DNA from: Paraburkholderia lycopersici
GTDB taxonomy: Bacteria > Pseudomonadota > Gammaproteobacteria > Burkholderiales > Burkholderiaceae
Length of the DNA: 64,000 nucleotides
NCBI RefSeq assembly: GCF_900096975.1
Contig: NZ_FMYQ01000009.1
Location: 124,001-188,000, forward strand
Direction: 5' to 3'
Under the pieces are notes generated by a model. That model was given only the letters and a program-made list of their open reading frames with translations, was not told the DNA's origin and did no database searches. Within the stretch, counting starts at the first letter, position 1. Each line of letters opens with the position of its first letter. Below are positions 8,545-18,913 of this stretch, in pieces. The position numbers and the translations under genes are program-made.

Positions 8545-9693
8545 TCAATGCCGGTCGACCCATTTGAGCCCGATCAGCCCGACCGCGAGGTAGATGAGTC
8601 CCGGTGTCGCCGCCGTGAGCGGCGCGGGCCAGGTGTTCAGTGTACCCACGTGCGAGAACAGCGTGTTGACGAGCTGGAAGCTCATGCCGAGCATGATCCC
8701 GCCGAACACCTTCATGCCCACCACGCCCGCGCGCGTGTGCAGATACGCGAACGGCAGCGAGAGCACGAGCATCACGAACACGGCGAACGGATACAGCAGC
8801 TTGCGCCAGAACGCGATCTGGTAGCGCTGCGAGTCCTGATGGTTCTCCGTCAGGTGCTGGATGTAGCGGAACAGGTTGAACATCGACATGCGGTCCGGCG
8901 AGACGAGCAGCACCGAGAGAATGTTCGGCGTCAGCTCCGAGCGCAGCGAGTATTCGGGCGCGGAGGTCTGCTTCGCGCGATAGACCGGATCGAGCGTGTC
9001 GGCGGGCTGGTTCTGCGGCGGCGGCACGCCGATGAGTTCCGTGTCGGTCACGTCCTTGAGCAGCCAGTGGCCCGGCGGCTGAAACGTGCCGCTCTTCGCG
9101 AGCCGCACGTTGGAAAGCCGGAACTGCGAGTCGAATTCGTAGATGCGCACGTTCGTGATGGTGGCGTCGGGCAGCAGCTCGCCGACGTTGACGAAACGCG
9201 TGACCTGCTCGCCGTCGGCGCGCGCGGTGAGCGTGTCCTTCACCCAGACGCCCGACTGGAAGTTGCTCGACACCGCCGAGCCGAGCGCCTCGAGCCGCAC
9301 GCGCTCCGAGAGCTGGTCGGTGTACGGTCCGACCACTTCGCCGATCAGGTAGGTGAGCAGCACGAGCGGCACGCCGATCTTGAGCAGCGAGCGCAGCGCC
9401 TGGTTCGTGGCGAGGCCGGACACGCGAAAGATCGTGTACTCCGAATTCGCGGCCATTTGCGCGAACACATAGATCGCGGCGATGAGCGCCGCGACCGGAA
9501 TGATCTCGTAGAGCCGCGAGGGCGCCTGCAGCGCCACGCGCAGCACCGCGTACTGGAACTTGTAGTTGCCGTGCCCGACCGAGTTCAGCTCGTTGATGAG
9601 GTCGAAGAAGAAGAACAGGCCCGAGAAGGCGAACAGGATGAAGATGAACGTCAGGTAGACCTGGCGGGCGAAGTATTTCTCGTAGATGCGCAT
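8545..9693 (-). CDS. lptG: LPS export ABC transporter permease LptG
   Basis: The 382-residue permease has three N-terminal membrane helices (the first at FIFILFAFSGLFFFF), a periplasmic beta-jellyroll domain (about residues 135-270) and three C-terminal helices ending in GLIGLKWVDR. LptG works with LptF and the LptB ATPase to extract lipopolysaccharide from the inner membrane and push it into the LptC-A-D bridge. It follows lptF by 3 nt, so the two are one transcript. Family features such as SEYTIFRVSG near residue 83 (coupling-helix region) are intact. Confidence 0.95.
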   Translation of the reverse strand: MRIYEKYFARQVYLTFIFILFAFSGLFFFFDLINELNSVGHGNYKFQYAVLRVALQAPSRLYEIIPVAALIAAIYVFAQMAANSEYTIFRVSGLATNQALRSLLKIGVPLVLLTYLIGEVVGPYTDQLSERVRLEALGSAVSSNFQSGVWVKDTLTARADGEQVTRFVNVGELLPDATITNVRIYEFDSQFRLSNVRLAKSGTFQPPGHWLLKDVTDTELIGVPPPQNQPADTLDPVYRAKQTSAPEYSLRSELTPNILSVLLVSPDRMSMFNLFRYIQHLTENHQDSQRYQIAFWRKLLYPFAVFVMLVLSLPFAYLHTRAGVVGMKVFGGIMLGMSFQLVNTLFSHVGTLNTWPAPLTAATPGLIYLAVGLIGLKWVDRH

Positions 9694-9696
9694 CGA

Positions 9697-10797
9697 TCAG
9701 TTCCCCTGCGAAGCGCGGTGGAACATCGCACGCGAAAAGAGCGGCCGGTTGCGCACGCGCAGCCAGAAGATGAACACGACGAGCGCGAACACCACGACGT
9801 GCAGCGAGACGAGGCCGACGGCGAACGGCATCTTGCCTTGCTCGATCTGCGACTGCACGACGTTGAGCAGGTTCGAATAGGTGAGGTAGATGAGCACCGC
9901 CATTACCAGATTGATCGTGCGGCTGCGGCGCGGGTTCTGGTACGCGAGCGGAATGCCGAGCAGCATCAGGTTGATGGCGATGAGCGGCAGGCCGGCGCGC
10001 CACGCGAGCTCGCCCAGGTTGTCGTCGGTGGGCTGGCGCAGCAGGCCCGGCGTGGACGTCGTGCTCGCCGAGGGCGTGTTCACCACGGGCTGGCTCGTGA
10101 TCTTCACGCCGTAGCGCTGGAACTCGCTGATGCGAAAGTCGGGATGGCCCGGCTCGCCGTCGTAGCGGCGGCCGTTTTCGAGCACGACGAAGCGATCACC
10201 GCTCTTCATGGTCTCGGTGTGGCCGGTCTTCGAGACGATCACGCTGACCTTGCCGTTTTCCGTGCTCGTGACGAACACGTTCTCCACGCGCCCCTGGTCG
10301 GGGCTCATGCTTTCGATGAAGAACACGCGGTGCGTGGTGGGCGACTCGCGGAACTGGCCGGGCGCCAGCAACGACACTTCGTCGCGCTGCTGGAAGCGCG
10401 CGCGGATGAGCTTGCTTTGCGCGTTCGACCACGGCCAGCCGATGAACGCGAAGAACACGATGAGCAGAATGATCGGCGCGGAAAACGTGGCGACCGGCTT
10501 GATGAGGCGCGTGAGGCTCACCCCGGAGGAGAGCCACACGACCATTTCCGAATCCTTGTACCAGCGCGTGAGCACGAACAGGATCGACACGAAGAGCGTG
10601 ACGATCAGCATCACGGCCATGTAGCCGATCACGGTGAGGCCGATCAGCACCAGCACGTCGCGCGGGTCGATCTGGCCCGACGCCGCGAAGCCGACGATGC
10701 GGATCATCATCGTCGTCAGCATGATCGTGAGCAGAACCATGAACACGGCGCCGGCCGTGTACGCGAGTTCGCGCTGCAGGGAACGTTCGAAGATCAT
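9697..10797 (-). CDS. lptF: LPS export ABC transporter permease LptF
   Basis: The 366-residue partner of LptG starts [20 protein letters not shown], the usual LptF opening. It has three membrane helices at each end around a periplasmic jellyroll. The coupling segment [20 protein letters not shown] (about residues 80-100) contacts LptB. It is first of a two-gene operon, divergent from pepA, as is usual in proteobacteria. An Ala/Ser/Thr-rich insert near residue 245 ([11 protein letters not shown]) is a lineage-specific loop. Confidence 0.95.
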   Translation of the reverse strand: MIFERSLQRELAYTAGAVFMVLLTIMLTTMMIRIVGFAASGQIDPRDVLVLIGLTVIGYMAVMLIVTLFVSILFVLTRWYKDSEMVVWLSSGVSLTRLIKPVATFSAPIILLIVFFAFIGWPWSNAQSKLIRARFQQRDEVSLLAPGQFRESPTTHRVFFIESMSPDQGRVENVFVTSTENGKVSVIVSKTGHTETMKSGDRFVVLENGRRYDGEPGHPDFRISEFQRYGVKITSQPVVNTPSASTTSTPGLLRQPTDDNLGELAWRAGLPLIAINLMLLGIPLAYQNPRRSRTINLVMAVLIYLTYSNLLNVVQSQIEQGKMPFAVGLVSLHVVVFALVVFIFWLRVRNRPLFSRAMFHRASQGN

Positions 10798-10880
10798 TCT
10801 TGATGGGCAGGGCGGGCGGCCCGTGCCGGGAGGCGCGCAGCTCGCGCAACCGCCCAGGAGCCGCCGCAGGAAAAATAGCG

Positions 10881-10886
10881 GATAAT
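10881..10886 (+). promoter_or_regulatory. Putative -10 box of pepA
   Basis: GATAAT lies 45 nt before the pepA ATG in the lptF/pepA divergent gap. No convincing -35 hexamer is at the right distance, so this is only a candidate. Confidence 0.4.
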
Positions 10887-10931
10887 TGCGGCTTTCATCC
10901 TAAGCCCAGATTTTATCCGAGGACAAGCGCG

Positions 10932-12458
10932 ATGGACTTTAGCATAAAAGCCTGTGACTGGAGCAAAGGCGGGGAAGGCTCCTTCCTGACCGGCAAGTCG
11001 GATTGCATCGTGGTCGGCGTGTTCGAGGCGCAAACCCTCTCGGGCCCGGCGTTCGCGATAGACGGCGCGGTTGGCGGCGCCATCGCGCGCGTCGTCAAGG
11101 CCGGCGACATCGACGGCAAGGCCGGCTCCACGCTGTTCCTGCCGGAAGTGAGCGGCATCGGCGCCTCGCGCGTGCTCCTCGTGGGTCTCGGCAAGCAGGA
11201 CACGTTCGGCCAGAAGGCATACGGCGACGCGGCGAAGGCCGCCTGGCGCGCGATCCTCGGCACGAAGATCGCACAGGTCACGTTTACGCTCGCGCAACTG
11301 CCGGTGAAGGAACGCACGGGCGACTGGGCCGTGCGCGCCGCCGTTCTCGCGCTGCGCAACGAGACCTATCGCTTCACGCAGATGAAGAGCAAGCCCGACG
11401 TCTCGCAGCGGGCCTTGAAGCGCGTGGTGCTCAGCATCGACGCCAACGAGGAAAAAGCCGCCAAGCTCGCGGCCAGGCAGGCCGTCGCGCTCGCCAACGG
11501 CATGGACCTCACGCGCGACCTCGGCAACCTGCCGGGCAACGTCTGCACGCCCACCTATCTCGCGGCCACGGCCAAGAAGCTCGCGCGCGACTGGAAGCTC
11601 AAGGTCGAAGTGCTCGGCCAGCGCCAGATCGAAACGCTCAAGATGGGATCGTTTCTCTCGGTGACGAAGGGCTCGGTCGAGCCGCCGCAGTTCATCGTGC
11701 TGCATTACCAGGGCGCCGGCGCCAAGGCCGCGCCCGTCGTGCTGGTCGGCAAGGGCATCACGTTCGACACGGGCGGCATCTCGCTCAAGCCGGGCGAGGG
11801 CATGGACGAGATGAAGTACGACATGTGCGGCGCGGGCTCGGTGCTCGGCACGATCCGCGCGGTCGCCGAAATGGGCCTCAAGCTCAACGTGATCGGCATC
11901 ATCCCGACCTGCGAGAACATGCCCGCGGGCAATGCCACGAAGCCGGGCGACATCGTCACCACCATGTCGGGCCTGACCGTCGAGGTGCTCAACACCGACG
12001 CCGAAGGCCGCCTGATCCTCTGCGACGCGCTCACTTACGCCGAGCGCTTCAAGCCGGCCGCCGTGGTCGACATCGCCACGCTCACGGGCGCGTGCATCAT
12101 CGCGCTCGGCCATCACAACAGCGGCCTGTTCTCGAAGGACGACGCGCTCGCGGGCGAGTTGCTCGACGCCTCGCGCGAGGCGAACGACCCGGCCTGGCGC
12201 CTGCCGCTCGACGACGAGTATCAGGAGCAGCTCAAGTCGAATTTCGCCGATCTCGCCAATATCGGCGGGCGTCCGGCGGGCAGCGTGACGGCGGCGTGCT
12301 TCCTCTCGCGCTTCACGGAAAGCTACCCGTGGGCGCACCTCGACATCGCGGGCACCGCGTGGAAGAGCGGCGCGGCGAAGGGCGCAACGGGCCGCCCCGT
12401 GCCGCTGCTCACGCAGTTCCTGATCGACCGCGCCGCGGACGGTCGCGCGGCGCGATGA
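10932..12458 (+). CDS. pepA: Leucyl (cytosol) aminopeptidase, M17 family
   Basis: The 508-residue aminopeptidase has an N-terminal macro-like domain (1-170) and a C-terminal catalytic domain with two metal ions. The active-site signature [10 protein letters not shown] is at about residues 354-363, preceded by [15 protein letters not shown] (metal-binding Lys and Asp) and followed by GACIIALG. It removes N-terminal residues from peptides in the cytoplasm; some PepA proteins also bind DNA. The ATG at 10932 gives the family start MDFSIKA; earlier in-frame codons would add an implausible Arg-rich tail. holC follows on the same strand, the usual gammaproteobacterial and betaproteobacterial order. 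Confidence 0.95.
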   Translation: MDFSIKACDWSKGGEGSFLTGKSDCIVVGVFEAQTLSGPAFAIDGAVGGAIARVVKAGDIDGKAGSTLFLPEVSGIGASRVLLVGLGKQDTFGQKAYGDAAKAAWRAILGTKIAQVTFTLAQLPVKERTGDWAVRAAVLALRNETYRFTQMKSKPDVSQRALKRVVLSIDANEEKAAKLAARQAVALANGMDLTRDLGNLPGNVCTPTYLAATAKKLARDWKLKVEVLGQRQIETLKMGSFLSVTKGSVEPPQFIVLHYQGAGAKAAPVVLVGKGITFDTGGISLKPGEGMDEMKYDMCGAGSVLGTIRAVAEMGLKLNVIGIIPTCENMPAGNATKPGDIVTTMSGLTVEVLNTDAEGRLILCDALTYAERFKPAAVVDIATLTGACIIALGHHNSGLFSKDDALAGELLDASREANDPAWRLPLDDEYQEQLKSNFADLANIGGRPAGSVTAACFLSRFTESYPWAHLDIAGTAWKSGAAKGATGRPVPLLTQFLIDRAADGRAAR

Positions 12459-12510
12459 ACCCAGGCATGGCGATTGCGGCGTGTGCGAGGGCGTGCAAGG
12501 TGATGCGGGC

Positions 12511-12927
12511 ATGACGCGCATCGATTTCCACACGAACGTCGGCGACTCGCTCGCGTATGCGTGCCGCCTCGTGCGCAAGGCGTATCAAGCGGGCCAGCAG
12601 GCGGTCGTGCTGGCCGAGCCGGCCCGCCTGCGCGCGTTCGACGAGATGCTGTGGACTTTCTCGCCGCTCGACTTCGTGCCGCACTGCATGGCCGAAAGCC
12701 CGCATGCTGCCGAAACGCCCATCGTGCTGGCAACGAATCTCGAGCGTGCGCCGCATCATCGCGTGCTGCTCAATCTCGGCGCCCAGGTGCCGGCGCAGTT
12801 CGCACGCTTCGAGCGCCTGCTCGAAGTCATCGGCGATGCGCCCGATGAACTCGCGTCGGGTCGCGAGCGCTATCGCTTTTACCGCGACCGCGGTTACGCG
12901 CTCAACAACTACAGGCAGGGCGGCTGA
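12511..12927 (+). CDS. holC: DNA polymerase III chi subunit
   Basis: The 138-residue protein starts MTRIDFHTNVGD, as HolC proteins do. It includes RLVRKAYQAGQQAVVLAEP, WTFSPLDFVPH, TPIVLATN and a C-terminal RFYRDRGYAL segment. Chi links the clamp-loader psi subunit to single-strand binding protein at the replication fork. It lies directly after pepA, a conserved pairing. The ATG at 12511 is preceded by AAGGTGATG; an earlier in-frame start at 12481 is not supported by family alignment. Confidence 0.9.
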   Translation: MTRIDFHTNVGDSLAYACRLVRKAYQAGQQAVVLAEPARLRAFDEMLWTFSPLDFVPHCMAESPHAAETPIVLATNLERAPHHRVLLNLGAQVPAQFARFERLLEVIGDAPDELASGRERYRFYRDRGYALNNYRQGG

Positions 12928-12986
12928 GGCCGGACGTGAAACGCGGACCGGCATCCGGCCGACTGCCCCGATCGATGGAGGGTATC

Positions 12987-13385
12987 GTGTCCGGTTTGCA
13001 CGACAGGGAAGATGCTTCGATTCCGCTCTTGAACGAGGTGATGGTCGCCGGCAATCCGCTGCGCGCGCATAACGTCGCCGAGGCGAAAAGCGCCACGGCC
13101 GCTGCCGTGAAGGCCGCCGTGGCCGAGCCCGAGGGCCTGTTCGCGCACGACGCCGACGCGCTCGTCGAGCGCCTGCGCGGCCGCTGCCTGACCTGGCTCA
13201 CGGGCGAAGGCCGCGCCGTGATCGAGGCGCGCTGCAGCACGGCGATGCAGGAGCACTCGACCTGGCTCGTGGGCCAGGTGTCGCGCGAGATCGGTCTCGC
13301 ACTCGAAACCGAGCTCAAGGGCTGGGTGAAAGCCGCCGTACGCGAAGAGCTGGCGGCGCGTTCGGGTCATCCGCCTTCGGCCTGA
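12987..13385 (+). CDS. Hypothetical protein, DUF2486-like, after holC
   Basis: The 132-residue protein is of unknown function. I chose the GTG at 12987 because GGAGGG lies 4 nt upstream, and the predicted start SGLHDREDASIPLLNEVM resembles the DSSIPVLTEV-type opening I recall for the Burkholderia DUF2486 family (recalled, not checked). Earlier ATGs at 12936 and 12975 are in frame but less convincing. The middle is Ala-rich. The C-terminal half (about 60-125) is predicted mostly helical and amphipathic, with LVERLRGRCLTWLTGEGRAV. There is no signal peptide or membrane segment. It is probably cotranscribed with pepA-holC. Confidence 0.65.
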   Translation: MSGLHDREDASIPLLNEVMVAGNPLRAHNVAEAKSATAAAVKAAVAEPEGLFAHDADALVERLRGRCLTWLTGEGRAVIEARCSTAMQEHSTWLVGQVSREIGLALETELKGWVKAAVREELAARSGHPPSA

Positions 13386-13441
13386 TTTTCAGATCCGTTC
13401 GATCCGGCGTGCGGCGCTTTGCCGCGCGTCGTCACCCCGCC

Positions 13442-13807
13442 TCACTTGAGCGTGAGGACCCAGTTCGCGAGCACGGCCGCCTGGCCGGGGTTCAACTGCG
13501 TGTTGGCCGGCATGGGCACCGTGCCCCAGACGCCGGTGCTGCCTTCCAGAATCTTGCGGGCGAGATAGGTTTGCGCTTCGGGCTTGCCCGCATATTTCGC
13601 AGCGACGTCGCGAAGCGGCGGCCCCATGAACGTGCGGGTCACCGAGTGACAGCTCATGCAGTTTTGCTGCTGGGCGAGCGCGAGGCCCGTCGGGCCGTTC
13701 TGCGCGCGGGCCGGGGCCGCGCCGAGCGCCAGGGCGCCGAGCGCGCCGAGCATGAGCGCGGCGGCGCGCGTCGCTGTCTTGTTCTTCGCTTGCGACTTCG
13801 GTTTCAT
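13442..13807 (-). CDS. Small periplasmic c-type cytochrome
   Basis: The 121-residue class I cytochrome c has a signal peptide (Lys-rich start, Leu/Ala core, cleavage near APARAQ). One heme motif, CMSCH, is at about residues 50-54, and VPMPANTQLNP near residue 100 carries the Met ligand. The fold ends VLANWVLTLK. It resembles cytochrome c551/c552 electron carriers. Its mature part is about 85 residues, typical of these. The gene lies downstream of ilvD on the same strand but behind a strong terminator. The start is supported by GGAGACC before the ATG. The redox partner is unknown. Confidence 0.88.
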   Translation of the reverse strand: MKPKSQAKNKTATRAAALMLGALGALALGAAPARAQNGPTGLALAQQQNCMSCHSVTRTFMGPPLRDVAAKYAGKPEAQTYLARKILEGSTGVWGTVPMPANTQLNPGQAAVLANWVLTLK

Positions 13808-13852
13808 ACTGGTCTCCGCCAGCGTGGACGCCGGCTGTGTCGTCGCATTATA

Positions 13853-13893
13853 AAAGCAAAGGGCGCACGTTCCGGACGTGCGCCCTTTGCTTT
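13853..13893 (-). terminator. Terminator after ilvD
   Basis: A perfect 18-bp stem (13853-13870 with 13876-13893) with a 5-nt loop separates ilvD from the cytochrome gene. The arms end in AAAGCAAA/TTTGCTTT, so it may work in either direction. Confidence 0.85.
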
Positions 13894-13938
13894 GAGACAG
13901 TTCGCGACCTGGGCGGCTTCGCGCGGGTCGCGCGGCGT

Positions 13939-15612
13939 CTAGCCCGTCACGGCGCCCTGGTTGGCCGGGCGCGCGAGCGCCGCGTACTTCGCGAGCACGC
14001 CGCGCGTGTAGCGCGGCGCGGGCTGCTTCCATGCCGCGCGGCGGCGCGCGAGTTCGGCGTCGTCCACGTTCAGTTGCAGCAGGAGCTTGTGCGCGTCGAT
14101 GGTGATCGAGTCGTCTTCCTGCACGAGCGCGATCATGCCGCCTTCGAACGCTTCCGGTGCGACGTGGCCCACCACCATGCCCCACGTGCCGCCCGAGAAG
14201 CGGCCGTCCGTGATGAGCCCCACCGATTCGCCGAGCCCCTTGCCGATGATCGCCGAAGTCGGCGCGAGCATCTCCGGCATGCCGGGGCCTCCCTTCGGGC
14301 CGAGGTAGCGCAGCACGACGACGTCGCCGGCCTTGATCCTGTCGGCGAGGATCGCTTCCAGCGCGCTCTGCTCGTCGTCGAACACGCGCGCCGGGCCCGT
14401 GATGACCGGGTTCTTCAGGCCCGTGATCTTGGCCACGGCGCCTTCGGTCGCGAGGTTGCCCCTGAGAATCGCGAGGTGGCCTTCCTTGTACAGCGCCTGG
14501 CTGATCGGGAAGATCACCTTCTGGTCGGCGCGCGGCGTGGACGGCACGTCCTTCAGTTCTTCGGCGATGGTCTTGCCCGTGATGGTCATGCAGTCGCCGT
14601 GCAGCAGGCCCGCGTCGAGCAGGATCTTGAGCACCTGCGGAATGCCGCCGGCCTCGTGCAGGTCGGTGGCGGCGTACTGGCCCGAGGGTTTGAGGTCGCA
14701 GATCACGGGCACCTTCTTGCGCATGCGCTCGAAGTCGTCGATGGTCCAGCCGATTTCCGCCGCGTGCGCGATGGCGAGATAGTGCAGCACGGCGTTGGTC
14801 GAGCCGCCCGTCGCCATGATGAGCGCCACGGCGTTCTCGATCGACTGCTTCGTGATGATGTCGCGCGGCTTGAGGTCGTGCTTCACGGCTTCGGCGAGCA
14901 CGCGCGCCGACTCCGCCGCCGAGTCGACCTTCTCTGCGTCGGGGTTGGCCATCGTCGACGAGTACATGAGCGACATGCCGAGCGCCTCGAACGACGAGCT
15001 CATGGTGTTCGCGGTGTACATGCCGCCGCACGAACCGGTGGACGGGCACGCGTTCTTCTCGATGCCTTCGAAATCCTCTTCGGTCATGCGCCCGGCCGTG
15101 AATTCGCCGACGGCCTCGAACGCCGAGACGATGGTCAGCGCCTTGCCCTTCCAGTTGCCGGGGCGGATCGTGCCGCCGTACACGTAGATGCCCGGCACGT
15201 TCATGCGCGCGAGCGCGATCATGCCGCCGGGCATGTTCTTGTCGCAGCCGCCGATCACGACCACGCCGTCCATCCACTGGCCCTGCACGCAGGTCTCGAT
15301 GCAGTCGGCGATCACTTCGCGCGAGACGAGCGAGTACTTCATGCCCTCGGTGCCCATCGACATGCCGTCCGAAATCGTTGGCGTGCCGAAGGTCTGCGGG
15401 TTCGCGCCGGCGCCCTTGACGGCCGCGACGGCCGCGTCGGCGAGGCGCTGCAGCCCCGCGTTGCAGGGCGTGATGGTCGAGTGGCCGTTGGCGATGCCGA
15501 TCATCGGCTTGTCGAAGTCGGCTTTCTCGTAGCCGAGCGCGTAATACATCGAACGGTTTGGCGAGCGCGCGACGCCTTGCGTGATGTGCTTCGAACGACG
15601 GTTATAGGGCAT
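13939..15612 (-). CDS. ilvD: Dihydroxy-acid dehydratase
   Basis: The 557-residue IlvD/Edd enzyme makes the 2-keto acids of valine and isoleucine synthesis. Cluster and metal motifs are in place: [10 protein letters not shown] near residue 50, [10 protein letters not shown] near residue 120 and [17 protein letters not shown] near residue 191. Together these give the three cluster cysteines, and [17 protein letters not shown] is near residue 470. It is divergent from a LysR regulator. Length and both signature regions are normal for the [2Fe-2S] or [4Fe-4S] DHAD family; cluster type cannot be told from sequence. Confidence 0.95.
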   Translation of the reverse strand: MPYNRRSKHITQGVARSPNRSMYYALGYEKADFDKPMIGIANGHSTITPCNAGLQRLADAAVAAVKGAGANPQTFGTPTISDGMSMGTEGMKYSLVSREVIADCIETCVQGQWMDGVVVIGGCDKNMPGGMIALARMNVPGIYVYGGTIRPGNWKGKALTIVSAFEAVGEFTAGRMTEEDFEGIEKNACPSTGSCGGMYTANTMSSSFEALGMSLMYSSTMANPDAEKVDSAAESARVLAEAVKHDLKPRDIITKQSIENAVALIMATGGSTNAVLHYLAIAHAAEIGWTIDDFERMRKKVPVICDLKPSGQYAATDLHEAGGIPQVLKILLDAGLLHGDCMTITGKTIAEELKDVPSTPRADQKVIFPISQALYKEGHLAILRGNLATEGAVAKITGLKNPVITGPARVFDDEQSALEAILADRIKAGDVVVLRYLGPKGGPGMPEMLAPTSAIIGKGLGESVGLITDGRFSGGTWGMVVGHVAPEAFEGGMIALVQEDDSITIDAHKLLLQLNVDDAELARRRAAWKQPAPRYTRGVLAKYAALARPANQGAVTG

Positions 15613-15768
15613 GGGGACCTCCGGTGGGCTTTGTCTCGGATGCCGGGCCTGGATGTTCTGGTTCGTGGACGCGCCGGCATGTGCGTAGAAGCATGCAGTT
15701 TCGCGAGAAGGATGTCTAATATATTATTCACGGCCTATTGAGTCGGAAAACATATCAATGCGAGCCCA

Positions 15769-16728
15769 ATGCCGATGAGTGCGACGATTCCCGATTTGCG
15801 CCAGCTCCGCTATTTCGTGGCCGTTGCCGAGGAACAGCATTTCGGCCGCGCGGCGGCGCGCCTGTCGATGACGCAGCCGCCGCTCTCGCAGGCCATTCGC
15901 GCGCTGGAGGAGACGCTGGGCGTGGCGTTGTTCGCACGCACCCGCCGCTCGGTGGAGTTGACGGCGGTGGGCGCCGACCTGCTGCCCGAGGTGCGGCGCC
16001 TGCTGGCCTCGGCCGAAGCGCTGCGGCCGCTCGCGCAGAGCCTCGCGCGAGGCGAGGCCGGCGTGCTGGCGCTGGCCTTCGTCTCGACCGCCGACTACGG
16101 GCTGCTGCCGCTTCTGCTGCGCGACTTCGGCGCTCGCTATCCGCGCGTGCGCCTGCAACTCACCGAAGCCACGAGCGACGTGCAGGTGGAAGAACTGGTG
16201 GCGGGGCGCCTCGACGCGGGTCTCGTGATCTCGCCGCTGCCGCCGCGTCACGCGGCGCAGCTTTGCTGGCTGCCCGTCGCGCGCGAACCGCTCGTGGCCG
16301 CCATGCCTTCGGCGCTTTCGGCGCGTCTGGGCGGCGCGGCCGACGACGGCTGGCACGACGCAGCCGTAAGCCTGCGCGATCTGGCCGACGCGCCGCTCGT
16401 CATCTTCCCGCGCCATCTGGCCCCCGGCTTCTACGACAGCATCATGGACTGCTATGGGGCGGCGGGGATCGCGCCCAACGTCGGCCAGGAGGCGATCCAG
16501 ATGCAGACGATCGTCAGCCTCGTTTCGGCCGGCATGGGCGTGGCGCTCGTGCCGCAGTCGCTGCGGCATCTGCGGCGCACGGGCGTCGTGTACCAGCCGC
16601 TTGCCGGGCCCGTGCCGGCGATCGAGACGGGGCTCGTGTGGCGCTCGGCCGGGGTGAGTCCGGTGCTGGCGGCTTTCATCGAGATCGTGCGCGCGCACGC
16701 GTCCACGGGGGGCGCAGTCGGCGCGTAG
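15769..16728 (+). CDS. LysR-type transcriptional regulator, BenM/CatM-like subgroup
   Basis: The 319-residue LysR regulator has the helix-turn-helix at about residues 20-45 (FGRAAARLSMTQPPLSQAIR). The opening LRQLRYFVAVAEEQHFGRAA is typical of the BenM/CatM/ClcR-like subgroup, many of which sense aromatic or organic acids. The effector domain (95-300) includes the STADYGLLPLLL core. It is divergent from ilvD across 156 nt with an AT-rich centre (about 15716-15755), so ilvD or itself may be a target. The effector is not known. The ATG at 15775, two codons in, is an equally possible start. Confidence 0.85.
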   Translation: MPMSATIPDLRQLRYFVAVAEEQHFGRAAARLSMTQPPLSQAIRALEETLGVALFARTRRSVELTAVGADLLPEVRRLLASAEALRPLAQSLARGEAGVLALAFVSTADYGLLPLLLRDFGARYPRVRLQLTEATSDVQVEELVAGRLDAGLVISPLPPRHAAQLCWLPVAREPLVAAMPSALSARLGGAADDGWHDAAVSLRDLADAPLVIFPRHLAPGFYDSIMDCYGAAGIAPNVGQEAIQMQTIVSLVSAGMGVALVPQSLRHLRRTGVVYQPLAGPVPAIETGLVWRSAGVSPVLAAFIEIVRAHASTGGAVGA

Positions 16729-16833
16729 CGGTGCGTGCGGTCGGCGTCGCATGTCATTTCATCTGGCACCGCTACACTCCCGGCGCACTGCGAACCGTGC
16801 AATCTGGTTCGTGCACCCGCGCGTCGGCGATAA

Positions 16834-16848
16834 TGTCACGCCATGACA
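16834..16848. promoter_or_regulatory. Inverted repeat upstream of lgt
   Basis: TGTCA-N5-TGACA is a perfect 5+5 inverted repeat 127 nt before the lgt start, within the 246-nt LysR/lgt gap. It could be a regulator site. No promoter could be aligned with confidence. Confidence 0.35.
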
Positions 16849-16974
16849 CGCCGGCGGCGAACCTCGCCGCTTTGCAAACGTCCAACGCGCTCTGCCGCTT
16901 TTTTGCAAACAGCGGTCCGCTGCTGCCCGCAACCCGATTTCAACCGATATCGCCGACAAGACTCCACTTTCACG

Positions 16975-17895
16975 ATGCTCATCCACCCGAACTTCGACCC
17001 CGTCGCCATTCATCTGGGGCCGCTCGCCGTGCGCTGGTACGGCCTCATGTATCTCGTCGGCTTCATTCTCGCGATCGTGATCGGACGTCTGCGCCTGCGT
17101 CTGCCGTTCGTCGCGGCGCAGGGCTGGACCGCGAGAGACATCGACGACATGCTGTTCTACGGCGTGCTCGGCACGATTCTCGGTGGACGCCTCGGCTACG
17201 TGCTGTTCTACAAGGCGAGCTGGTATTTCGCGCATCCGCTCGACATCTTCAAGGTGTGGGAGGGCGGCATGTCGTTTCACGGCGGCTTTCTCGGCGTGAC
17301 CTTCGCGATGATCCTGTTCGCGTGGCAGCGCGGCCGCACATGGCTCCAGGTGACGGACTTCGTGGCGCCCATGGTGCCAACGGGACTTGCGGCCGGCCGT
17401 CTTGGCAACTTCATCAACGGCGAGCTGTGGGGCCGCGTGACCTCACCCGACGCGCCGTGGGCCATGCTGTTCCCGGGCGCCGCGAACGACGACGCCGCAT
17501 GGCTCGCCGCGCATCCGCAACTGGCCGCGCAGTGGCATCTGAACGACGTGTTCGCGCAGTACCACTTGCTGCCGCGTCACCCGTCCGAGCTTTATGAAAT
17601 CGCGCTGGAGGGGATCGCGCTTTTCATCGTGCTGATTCTTTTCTCGCGCAAGCCGCGCCCCGTTGGCGCGATCTCGGCGATGTTCCTGATCGGCTATGGT
17701 CTCGCGCGTTTCACGGTCGAATTCGCGCGCGAACCCGACGACTTCCTCGGGCTGCTCGCGCTCGGCTTTTCGATGGGCCAATGGCTTTCGCTGCCGATGA
17801 TCGTCGCGGGCCTCGGCTTGATGGCGTGGGCGTATCGCCGCGCGAAGTGCAGCAACGGCAACGACGGCGCGCAGGTGGCGAACGCGAAGCGCTGA
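16975..17895 (+). CDS. lgt: Prolipoprotein diacylglyceryl transferase
   Basis: The 306-residue inner-membrane enzyme transfers diacylglycerol to the lipobox cysteine of prolipoproteins. About seven membrane helices are visible. Family motifs are YGLMYLVGF (about residue 24), HGGFLGV (103-109, with the essential His) and the Lgt signature [14 protein letters not shown] (about 142-155). The ATG at 16975 gives the family start [11 protein letters not shown], while an upstream in-frame ATG at 16843 would add 44 Arg-rich residues. The window holds at least two of its likely substrates, the OmpA-type and SodC-like lipoproteins. Confidence 0.95.
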   Translation: MLIHPNFDPVAIHLGPLAVRWYGLMYLVGFILAIVIGRLRLRLPFVAAQGWTARDIDDMLFYGVLGTILGGRLGYVLFYKASWYFAHPLDIFKVWEGGMSFHGGFLGVTFAMILFAWQRGRTWLQVTDFVAPMVPTGLAAGRLGNFINGELWGRVTSPDAPWAMLFPGAANDDAAWLAAHPQLAAQWHLNDVFAQYHLLPRHPSELYEIALEGIALFIVLILFSRKPRPVGAISAMFLIGYGLARFTVEFAREPDDFLGLLALGFSMGQWLSLPMIVAGLGLMAWAYRRAKCSNGNDGAQVANAKR

Positions 17896-17950
17896 TTCAC
17901 ACCTACGCGAACGCCTACGCAAAAGCATGCAGCGTTTTGCGTTTTAGCCC

Positions 17951-17986
17951 ATAAAAAAGCCACGGTTTTCACCGTGGCTTTTTTAT
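17951..17986. terminator. Bidirectional terminator between lgt and the SIMPL gene
   Basis: A perfect 16-bp stem (17951-17966 with 17971-17986), 4-nt loop, with A6 on the left arm and T6 on the right arm, lies between converging genes. Confidence 0.9.
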
Positions 17987-18016
17987 CGAGCGTTGCCCGC
18001 GCGCGGCGCGCGCGCC

Positions 18017-18748
18017 TTACTTCATCTGCACCGAGCCGGAGACGTTGGCGCTCACCGTGGACGTGCCGGCTTCGAGCGGCACGGGGGCGGACATCTTCGC
18101 GTCCGCCGAAACGGCGCGTGCGCTCATCATCATCACGGGGCGCGGCATCACGCCCGTGTGTCCCACGTTGACATCGCGAATCGTGTAGCTGCTGTAGCCG
18201 AATGCACGCGTGGCCGAGAGCGCCTGGTCGCGAAACGAGGCGATGGCCTGGCCCGAGAGCTTTTGCTCGGCAGCGCGCTGCGCTTCGGGCGAGAGCGAGA
18301 ACTGCACGTTGCCCACCTGCATGACCGGCGAGAGATCGCCCGCGAGCTTCGACGCCGCCGCGAAATCGTGCGATTCGAGCACGACCTCCGTGCGCCCGCG
18401 CCAGGCGGAGATGCGCCCGTCGCGGTCGGTGGAGGGGAAGATCGAGAACTGCCCCGAGCGCGCCGTCACGCCAGCGACGCTCCTGGCTCTTTGCAGCGCG
18501 GCGTCGGCGCGCTGATTGAGCGTCGCGGTGAGCGAGGCGGGATCGCTGGCTTCCTGTTCGTAGAACAACGTAATGGTGACGACGTCTTGCGGGACCTCGG
18601 CGCTCGCCTGCGCGGAAAGCGAAAGTACGCCCGAGGGCTGATAACGCGCGTCGCTCTGTGCAAGCGCGGCGCGCGGCGCGAGCGTCAAGGCGAGCGGAAG
18701 GGCGGCAGCGAATGCGGCGGCGAGCGTGACGGCAGTTTTTCGGTTCAT
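18017..18748 (-). CDS. SIMPL (DUF541) domain periplasmic protein
   Basis: The 243-residue secreted protein has a signal peptide cleaved near AALAQS (about residue 31). The SIMPL/DUF541 domain follows: GVLSLSAQASAEVPQDVV opens it, then QRADAALQRARSV, and VQFSLSPEAQRAAEQKL in the middle. Members form ring-like multimers in the periplasm or outer membrane. Roles linked to oxidative stress and to signalling complexes have been reported, but no activity is settled. The gene appears to be a single unit, bounded by a terminator on its 3' side. Confidence 0.87.
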   Translation of the reverse strand: MNRKTAVTLAAAFAAALPLALTLAPRAALAQSDARYQPSGVLSLSAQASAEVPQDVVTITLFYEQEASDPASLTATLNQRADAALQRARSVAGVTARSGQFSIFPSTDRDGRISAWRGRTEVVLESHDFAAASKLAGDLSPVMQVGNVQFSLSPEAQRAAEQKLSGQAIASFRDQALSATRAFGYSSYTIRDVNVGHTGVMPRPVMMMSARAVSADAKMSAPVPLEAGTSTVSANVSGSVQMK

Positions 18749-18913
18749 TGAGGCTCCTTGCAGAACTGGCGTCGCGGGCGACGTGCGCGCAGCACGTCAA
18801 GCGTCGGCGGACTGCGCATGGCGACGCGCGACTGTGGGCGATTGTGCTCGAAGTTACGCTGCGATGTCGCTAGCGTGTCTGGCTGCGCGCCGCCACGGCG
18901 AACCAGTGGAACA

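Noticed and set aside
8221..10803. 860-codon plus-strand open frame opposite lptG-lptF
   Set aside because: Spans two real genes and their junction; composition is the usual Arg/His/Glu antisense type.
13837..15741. 634-codon plus-strand open frame opposite ilvD
   Set aside because: Antisense artefact; ilvD on the minus strand has intact cluster motifs.
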